A DNA stretch of 10,871 bases from the NCBI GenBank assembly GCA_039024295.1, contig JBCDIQ010000190.1, forward strand, positions 1 to 10,871. Reading direction: 5' to 3'. Source of the stretch: JBCDIQ01 sp039024295 (GTDB lineage Bacteria > Bacteroidota > Bacteroidia > J057). A program made the translations under genes and the position numbers. The notes under the pieces are model-generated. The model made no database searches. It was not told the DNA's origin and was given only the letters and a program-made list of their open reading frames with translations. Shown piece after piece: positions 6,786 to 10,871 of the stretch (positions are counted from its first letter, which is position 1; every line of letters begins with the position of its first letter).

Positions 6786-7701
6786 AGCTCCCCTGCCCTA
6801 TCAGGTAATCTCCTTGGTACAAGCTGACATACTGGGTGCCTTTTTGGTATTTTTCTTCCTTGGGAATGGCGTAAGCGATACACGCCTCCTGTGAGACCAA
6901 CTGATAGTTTATCACCGCTTTAGCGGAGTACATCATGCTCTTACCCTGATAGGTAAATTTTCCACTGTACCCCTCAATTGTATTGGTAGAAACAGTCCCA
7001 TCGGGATTTTCATATACCAAAAATAATTCTTTGGAACCGGATTTCCCCAAGGGATTTTCAAGAATGCTGAAGCATAATTTTAAGGTTTGCAGCGAACCAC
7101 GACGGAATTCTTTTTCAAACTTTTCTTTCCCATTCTTTCGGACATTAGCCACCCTAAAGTCAGCGGCTTTCAAAATCGCAGCCACCTCCAGTTTGGCCTT
7201 TTGTTCTTCTGTGGTTTCAATAAGGGCTGATCGTTCTTCTCTCAGTTGATCTTGGCTTGCTTCCAGGTTGGAAACCTGTCCAGTGAGTGCCTGATTGGCC
7301 ATTTTTAAGGAATCAATCTCGGTTTTATACCCTTTTACAGATGCCTGTAACAGTTTAAGGCGGCTCTCCATGTCCTGAAGCTGCCGTTTGTAGGTATTAC
7401 TGGTATTTTTGTAGCGATTGAGGCGAGAAACCAATTCCTCAATTTTGCTGTACTGCTCTTCTAATAAACGATCTTTTTCAGCTAGTTCAACATTCTTATC
7501 TTCCAGGGTAACTTGCAATTCCCGTAGTTCAGTATCTATTTCACTTACCTCCTGCTGAAGGTCTTCAATGGTTGAATCCTTTTTTTCGATTACTTCTGCT
7601 TGAGCAAAATACTTGGTGGCAAAATACCCCAAGGCGGATAGTACCAAAATCCCGACTACTACGAGAATAATTCTACCGGTATTTTCGTTTTTACTAGCCA
7701 T
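6772..7701 (-). CDS. Membrane-anchored coiled-coil protein with a C-terminal beta-rich domain
   Basis: The protein has 309 residues from the ATG at 7701. That start puts one transmembrane helix (GRIILVVVGILVLSALGYF, about 9-27) right behind a short polar N-terminus. An in-frame ATG at 7743 would add 14 residues and is less likely. Residues about 38-180 form a long, strongly charged coiled coil in heptads. Residues about 185-309 are a globular, strand-rich domain ending GDYLIGQGSFKVK. The expected topology is an inner-membrane anchor with the coiled coil and end domain in the periplasm. The tail overlaps the convergent BtuF-like gene by 14 bases. It is probably transcribed alone from the 67-bp divergent spacer. 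I recognise no named family. A cell-envelope spacer or structural role is only a guess. Confidence 0.85.
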   Translation of the reverse strand: MASKNENTGRIILVVVGILVLSALGYFATKYFAQAEVIEKKDSTIEDLQQEVSEIDTELRELQVTLEDKNVELAEKDRLLEEQYSKIEELVSRLNRYKNTSNTYKRQLQDMESRLKLLQASVKGYKTEIDSLKMANQALTGQVSNLEASQDQLREERSALIETTEEQKAKLEVAAILKAADFRVANVRKNGKEKFEKEFRRGSLQTLKLCFSILENPLGKSGSKELFLVYENPDGTVSTNTIEGYSGKFTYQGKSMMYSAKAVINYQLVSQEACIAYAIPKEEKYQKGTQYVSLYQGDYLIGQGSFKVK

Positions 7702-7768
7702 AAGCGACAGTTTTTGAGCCACATATTTACACAATTTTACCAAATTTGTTCACACAATCCGAAAGCAG

Positions 7769-8326
7769 ATGAATAAATCCTTTGGCCTGATCTTCTTAAG
7801 TATACTGTTGCTATTAACGGGATGTGACCCCGGGAATGTGGATTTAGATAACGCAGGTGCTGAGCGACTTCTTGTCACCATCTCCAATGTTCCCTATGAT
7901 ATGCCGCCTGCATCCTATAAAAGGATTCAGTTGGACCCGGGATTTCACGGGCTGATTATCCGCAATGCAGAAGGGGAAGTGATCAAAGACACCACAATTG
8001 AAGTGGGAATTGGTGGCTTGCTGAACGTTGCCAACAGTAACTACATCATTTGGCGAGACCTTTATGGAAATCCGGAATTAAAAGCAACTTTGTTAGACGA
8101 GCAAACCATTGAAGTTGGAGAGCAAGTATTTGTAGGTGATTTCACCTCCATTCCCACCAATCAGGTATATGTAGAGCAGGTGTGGGACTATTGCCTGAAT
8201 GATGACTTTGGAGAACTAATCACTGCTTGGGAGCCCAATAAAGACGAGCGTTACCGAGTAAAAAGTAAACTATACCGTGAACAGGATTTTGTAACCGATT
8301 ATATGAAACTCGCCACCCCCAAATAA
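7769..8326 (+). CDS. Lipoprotein of unknown function
   Basis: The protein has 185 residues. It has a textbook lipoprotein signal peptide, MNKSFGLIFLSILLLLTGC, with Cys19 followed by an acidic, flexible start (DPGNVDLDN). The mature part appears to hold a small beta domain (LLVTISNVPYDMPP, RIQLDPGFHGLIIRNAEGEVI), a segment NSNYIIWRDLYGNPE, and an extended C-terminal part with WDYCLNDDFGELITAWEPN. No enzyme motif is recognised. The next gene begins 1 nt after its stop, so the two are cotranscribed and probably act together. The product should be anchored in the outer membrane. Confidence 0.82.
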   Translation: MNKSFGLIFLSILLLLTGCDPGNVDLDNAGAERLLVTISNVPYDMPPASYKRIQLDPGFHGLIIRNAEGEVIKDTTIEVGIGGLLNVANSNYIIWRDLYGNPELKATLLDEQTIEVGEQVFVGDFTSIPTNQVYVEQVWDYCLNDDFGELITAWEPNKDERYRVKSKLYREQDFVTDYMKLATPK

Positions 8327-8327
8327 C

Positions 8328-8936
8328 ATGCAGGAGCCCATACCATTAGACGACCTTGAGCTGAGCGTACTTACAGATCAGCAGTTTTTTCCAGCAAAGT
8401 TCCGTATAGGCAGCAAACTGGATCAACTGCTGAATTTGTTGAGAGACCAAATCAAACAGGAGATTGCCCCGCTTGCCCCCCACCTTCCAGACGCCTTCGA
8501 CACCCAACAAGGAAAGGTATCCCGTGGCGAGAATTATAATTCTTTCCCTTATCGGGTACTGGATTTTCCCAAGGCCATGAGCCAGGATGATGTGTTTACT
8601 TTTCGAACCTTGGTCCTGTTTGGCCACCATGTAAGCTACCACCTGATCTTATCAGGCAGGTTTAAGCCTCCCTTCCAGGAACGAATTATTGCACATTCAG
8701 GGTCTTTACCAGAATCCATGATGCTCTCTGCACAGACCACGCCCTGGGAATGGGAATTGAATGAAACCACTTATGTGCCTGTTAGAGCCCTTCAAGAAGA
8801 AAAGGCTGCTGATGCCCTTCGACAGCATCCTTTTCTAAAAATTAGCTTTTTTGCTCCACTAGGCAGCTATATGGATATCCCTAAAACAGGGAGAGAAATC
8901 TGGAAATTGTGGCAGGCAGTCTTGTTTGGGGCGTAA
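8328..8936 (+). CDS. Conserved-looking cytosolic protein of unknown function
   Basis: The protein has 202 residues and no signal peptide or membrane helix. Composition is that of a globular soluble protein, rich in aromatic residues and Pro. Features visible are an N-terminal helical region (KLDQLLNLLRDQIKQEI, about 31-47), GENYNSFPYRVLDFPKAM (68-85), a hydrophobic strand or helix (FTFRTLVLFGHHVSYHLIL), a tryptophan-rich patch (TPWEWELNETTYVPV) and a C-terminal WKLWQAVLFG. I recognise no family and no catalytic signature. It starts 1 nt after the lipoprotein gene. Pairing a cytosolic protein so tightly with a lipoprotein is notable, but does not by itself give a function. Confidence 0.8.
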   Translation: MQEPIPLDDLELSVLTDQQFFPAKFRIGSKLDQLLNLLRDQIKQEIAPLAPHLPDAFDTQQGKVSRGENYNSFPYRVLDFPKAMSQDDVFTFRTLVLFGHHVSYHLILSGRFKPPFQERIIAHSGSLPESMMLSAQTTPWEWELNETTYVPVRALQEEKAADALRQHPFLKISFFAPLGSYMDIPKTGREIWKLWQAVLFGA

Positions 8937-9029
8937 GAACAGGGGGAATTTCCGCCAAATTCTCGTCAATAGCATTGTTTAGCTTGCCCACGGAATAAAT
9001 CTCCGGTCGCATTCTCTATTGTTATTACC

Positions 9030-10265
9030 ATGCGTTTCTTTTTGCTGTTTTTAGCTATTAGCCTTCTGTCTTTTGAAATAGGTGCTCAGCCGCCTGTTCG
9101 AACGCCTCACCGGCCTATTCAGAAAAAAGCTGAGTTTCAGGTGCGGGTGCGCGCCTACCCAACACCTGATACGATTTCTCAGGTATTTATTGACCCAATA
9201 AGTGGGGAAGCCATACGCGTAATTTCTGGTAGTGTGGGGGTTATGGGATCCAGAGGGGAAACCAGCAAAACGTTCAGGCAGCTTGGGTTGGTCCGGGAAA
9301 ATGGTTCGCGTTTGAGCCTGCCGCATGGAGAATCATTTTTCGCGTACAAAAATGGCATCCTGTACACTGAGCGAGTAAGGATCAGCCTTGATAAGCGGCA
9401 CATGATCAGTAATATTAAAAAGTATTCTGCCAATAAGCAGAAGCTGATTTTGCTGGATAAGGCCAGAGATACCTCTTCCATATTTTCGCCTAAGAGTTGG
9501 TTTCACCTTGATAAAGAAATTATCCGTAATTCACGGGCGTTTAACATGGGCGTAAATGGGGATTATGCCCTTTGGGCAGAAAATACCCCTCACCCACTCA
9601 CTTTTCTCTTAAAGCGACTACATCTTCCCACAGGAGATACCTTGCTTAGAAAAGAAGTGGCCCTTGCCCAGTCTTCTCATTTGTTCATCAGCCGAATGCA
9701 GGGATTTGGGCTACGGCAGGTACACCTCACTTCAGACATTGCGGTCATGCACAGCATGTTTAGCCCTGATACAGGGGAGGTAGCCCATATTTTTTCGGCA
9801 TTTGACCTAAATGGAGAATTGCTGTGGGAAAAGAAACTGGGGTATTTTATCATGGCAGAACCTCATCCCTATGATGAACTGTTTATTCTCTCCCAAAATC
9901 CTTTGACCAATCAACAATTACATTGCCTGGACGCAACAACTGGGGCGGTCAAATGGAAACAACCCCTTTATGACTTGTATACCAATGATCTCATTTTTGA
10001 TTATCGTGTAGCCGATCCGGAGCAATTGGTTGTGCATGACATGAAATCTATCAAAAATGGGGAGTACCTGGCACTTATTGTTGGCCAGATTAATCCGGGA
10101 ACTGGCATCAGCGACATGAACCTCCTTATGCTGTACAATCGACTGGGAAAGCTTGTATACCGATATCACCTAAAGGAACCAGCAAGATTTTTTAAGCTTC
10201 GCGAACGCAACATGGAGTTTGGAGTAGTGTCAGAAGAGCATATCTACCGATTCTGGGGAAAATAA
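9030..10265 (+). CDS. Secreted PQQ-like beta-propeller protein
   Basis: The protein has 411 residues. A signal peptide (MRFFLLFLAISLLSFEIGAQ, cleavage near residue 19-20) leads to a Pro-rich linker (PPVRTPHRPIQKK). The remainder shows propeller-like repeats. The clearest are LHCLDATTGAVKWKQPL (about 297-313), AFDLNGELLWEKKLGYF (about 257-273), LKRLHLPTGDTLLRKEV (about 194-210) and LMLYNRLGKLVYRYHLKEP (about 367-385). These resemble the blades of PQQ/quinoprotein-like propellers, but without the residues needed to claim PQQ binding or dehydrogenase activity. It is exported and has no lipobox. It stands apart from the preceding gene by 93 nt, with no full promoter box seen there. A scaffolding or binding role in the periplasm or at the surface is inferred. 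Confidence 0.82.
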   Translation: MRFFLLFLAISLLSFEIGAQPPVRTPHRPIQKKAEFQVRVRAYPTPDTISQVFIDPISGEAIRVISGSVGVMGSRGETSKTFRQLGLVRENGSRLSLPHGESFFAYKNGILYTERVRISLDKRHMISNIKKYSANKQKLILLDKARDTSSIFSPKSWFHLDKEIIRNSRAFNMGVNGDYALWAENTPHPLTFLLKRLHLPTGDTLLRKEVALAQSSHLFISRMQGFGLRQVHLTSDIAVMHSMFSPDTGEVAHIFSAFDLNGELLWEKKLGYFIMAEPHPYDELFILSQNPLTNQQLHCLDATTGAVKWKQPLYDLYTNDLIFDYRVADPEQLVVHDMKSIKNGEYLALIVGQINPGTGISDMNLLMLYNRLGKLVYRYHLKEPARFFKLRERNMEFGVVSEEHIYRFWGK

Positions 10266-10266
10266 A

Positions 10267-10300
10267 ACCGGAAGCACAGGCTTGCACCTACACTTCCGGT
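10267..10300 (+). terminator. Probable hairpin terminator after the 9030-10265 gene
   Basis: An 8-bp stem, ACCGGAAG (10267-10274) with CTTCCGGT (10293-10300), starts 2 nt past the stop codon and has an 18-nt loop. The sequence after it is AT-rich (ATTATATG) but has no clean T-run, so intrinsic termination is likely but imperfect. Confidence 0.5.
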
Positions 10301-10321
10301 ATTATATGTGTTAAAAGTTAA

Positions 10322-10341
10322 GCTGAATAAAAAAATTCAGC
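10322..10341 (-). terminator. Hairpin downstream of the 10361-10624 gene
   Basis: A perfect 7-bp inverted repeat, GCTGAAT (10322-10328) and ATTCAGC (10335-10341), has a homopolymer A loop (T on the minus strand). In the minus direction it lies 20 nt after the stop codon and is followed by TTAACTTTTAAC. It probably ends the minus-strand transcript, and together with the 10267-10300 hairpin separates two convergent genes. Confidence 0.5.
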
Positions 10342-10360
10342 CTTGCTCAGGGAATATATA

Positions 10361-10624
10361 CTAAATGCGTCTTGCTCCGAGAACTCGGTCTACCGTGGAC
10401 ATTCCAGCACTGGCAATTCCTGCAACCGCCCCAAGAACAAAAAAGATAGAACCTATGAAAACTTTCCAATTCAGGTTATATGAAAGGTTATTGATCACTT
10501 CCACGGTATTACCTGTACTGGAAGTTATCATTTCAGTTCCCTCAGAACCTTGGCCATATCCAGAAAAGATAAGGAAAATTCCTGCTACTATAAGGACAAA
10601 GCTCATCATTCCTGCAATCTTCAT
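10361..10624 (-). CDS. Small membrane protein with two transmembrane helices
   Basis: The protein has 87 residues. A first hydrophobic helix (about 6-23, SFVLIVAGIFLIFSGYG), a polar loop rich in Ser, Thr and Asn (about 25-50), and a second helix (about 54-74, WKVFIGSIFFVLGAVAGIASAG) are followed by a short basic C-terminus (DRVLGARRI). The layout resembles small two-helix proteins of the DUF3185 kind, but I cannot confirm that family by eye. The minus frame is preferred over the overlapping plus frame because it gives sensible helices, an exact promoter box 43 nt upstream and a following hairpin. Function unknown. Confidence 0.75.
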   Translation of the reverse strand: MKIAGMMSFVLIVAGIFLIFSGYGQGSEGTEMITSSTGNTVEVINNLSYNLNWKVFIGSIFFVLGAVAGIASAGMSTVDRVLGARRI

Positions 10625-10666
10625 AACGAGAGAATAAGTTTTGTGGGTTAATCAATATTATCAGTA

Positions 10667-10700
10667 CAAATATATGTAAATATTTATATTTGTTTAGCAA
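10667..10700 (-). promoter_or_regulatory. Promoter for the 10361-10624 gene
   Basis: Reading the minus strand, TATATTTG (10674 down to 10667) matches the -7 consensus TAnnTTTG exactly. A TTG lies at 10700-10698, but the 23-bp spacer is longer than the usual 19 or so. The leader to the ATG at 10624 is about 40 nt. The box is one arm of an imperfect palindrome, 10667-10692, whose other arm is an exact plus-strand TATATTTG at 10685-10692. Confidence 0.55.
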
Positions 10701-10794
10701 AATAAGGGAAGTTTATAGAGAAAAAGGGATGATTTATGTCATACAAGGATGCGACTATCCGGGCTAGCATTCCTCATAAAATAAAAACGCCCCC

Positions 10795-10871
10795 CTAAAC
10801 AATGCCCCCTGCTTTTTTGTCTTTAACCAAAATTGTAAAGGCAATAAATAAAAAATTAGGGGACTCTATCC
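10795..10871 (-). CDS. Possible C-terminal end of a further minus-strand gene
   Basis: One minus frame is open from the right edge for 24 codons and ends with TAG at 10797-10795. It reads IESPNFLFIAFTILVKDKK followed by AGGIV, which could be the end of a membrane protein. The fragment is too short to prove coding, and the other two minus frames stop at once. Between this and the gene at 10624 the spacer is AT-rich, with a C-rich patch (10789-10811). I see no other gene in it. Confidence 0.2.
   Translation of the reverse strand, partial: IESPNFLFIAFTILVKDKKAGGIV

Noticed and set aside
7741..7748. CAAATTTG, one base off the -7 consensus, upstream of the 7769 lipoprotein gene
   Set aside because: The nearest upstream TTG leaves a 24-bp spacer and the first base mismatches, so it was not called a promoter.
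9030..10265. A PQQ-dependent dehydrogenase
   Set aside because: Only blade-like motifs are present. The active-site and cofactor-binding signatures and the usual larger size of such enzymes are missing.
10365..10637. A plus-strand open frame of 90 codons opposite the small membrane protein
   Set aside because: The minus frame gives two coherent membrane helices, an exact promoter box and a trailing hairpin. The plus frame has none of these.
10789..10811. A repeated C-run (GCCCCCC and GCCCCC) near the right end
   Set aside because: The copies are direct, not inverted, so they form no hairpin. They are too short to call a repeat family or a CRISPR-like array.

Overview
The window looks like ordinary chromosome from a member of the Bacteroidota, most likely a Cytophagales-type lineage. 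The evidence is three features. There are exact matches to the Bacteroidota -7 promoter element TAnnTTTG, one of them with a TTG element 19 bp upstream. Most genes lack Shine-Dalgarno sites. Lipoproteins and secreted beta-propeller proteins are abundant. No rRNA, tRNA, CRISPR array, transposase, integrase or phage gene was seen. The 10.9 kb contains about a dozen genes, most of them intact.

Layout. A secreted beta-propeller protein runs off the left edge (1-849, minus), and its last 21 bases form a perfect inverted copy of 102-122, which may be an artefact. A divergent spacer follows (850-1140). Next is a small secreted protein (1141-1647, plus) with a strong intrinsic terminator. Convergent to it is a minus-strand gcvT-comB pair (3609 down to 1741), coding for the glycine-cleavage T protein and a 2-phosphosulfolactate phosphatase family protein. 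Divergent from gcvT, a good promoter at 3628-3657 drives a plus-strand run of four genes (3672-6785): a seven-bladed WD40 protein, a DivIVA-domain protein, dCTP deaminase and a BtuF-like substrate-binding lipoprotein. The last of these overlaps, tail to tail, a membrane-anchored coiled-coil protein on the minus strand (6772-7701). Then come a lipoprotein and a cytosolic protein of unknown function, 1 nt apart (7769-8936, plus), a secreted PQQ-like beta-propeller protein (9030-10265, plus), and a small two-helix membrane protein (10361-10624, minus) with its own promoter. The right end is AT-rich spacer, possibly with the tail of another minus-strand gene.

How the genes fit together. Recognisable functions are one-carbon metabolism (GcvT), pyrimidine nucleotide supply (Dcd), corrinoid or metal-chelate uptake (BtuF-like) and a polar or membrane-curvature scaffold (DivIVA). 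No single pathway links them. No convincing new defence, mobile or biosynthetic system is visible. The points most worth a second look are the left-edge inverted repeat, the WD40-DivIVA pair, comB next to gcvT, and the uncharacterised 7769-8936 gene pair.
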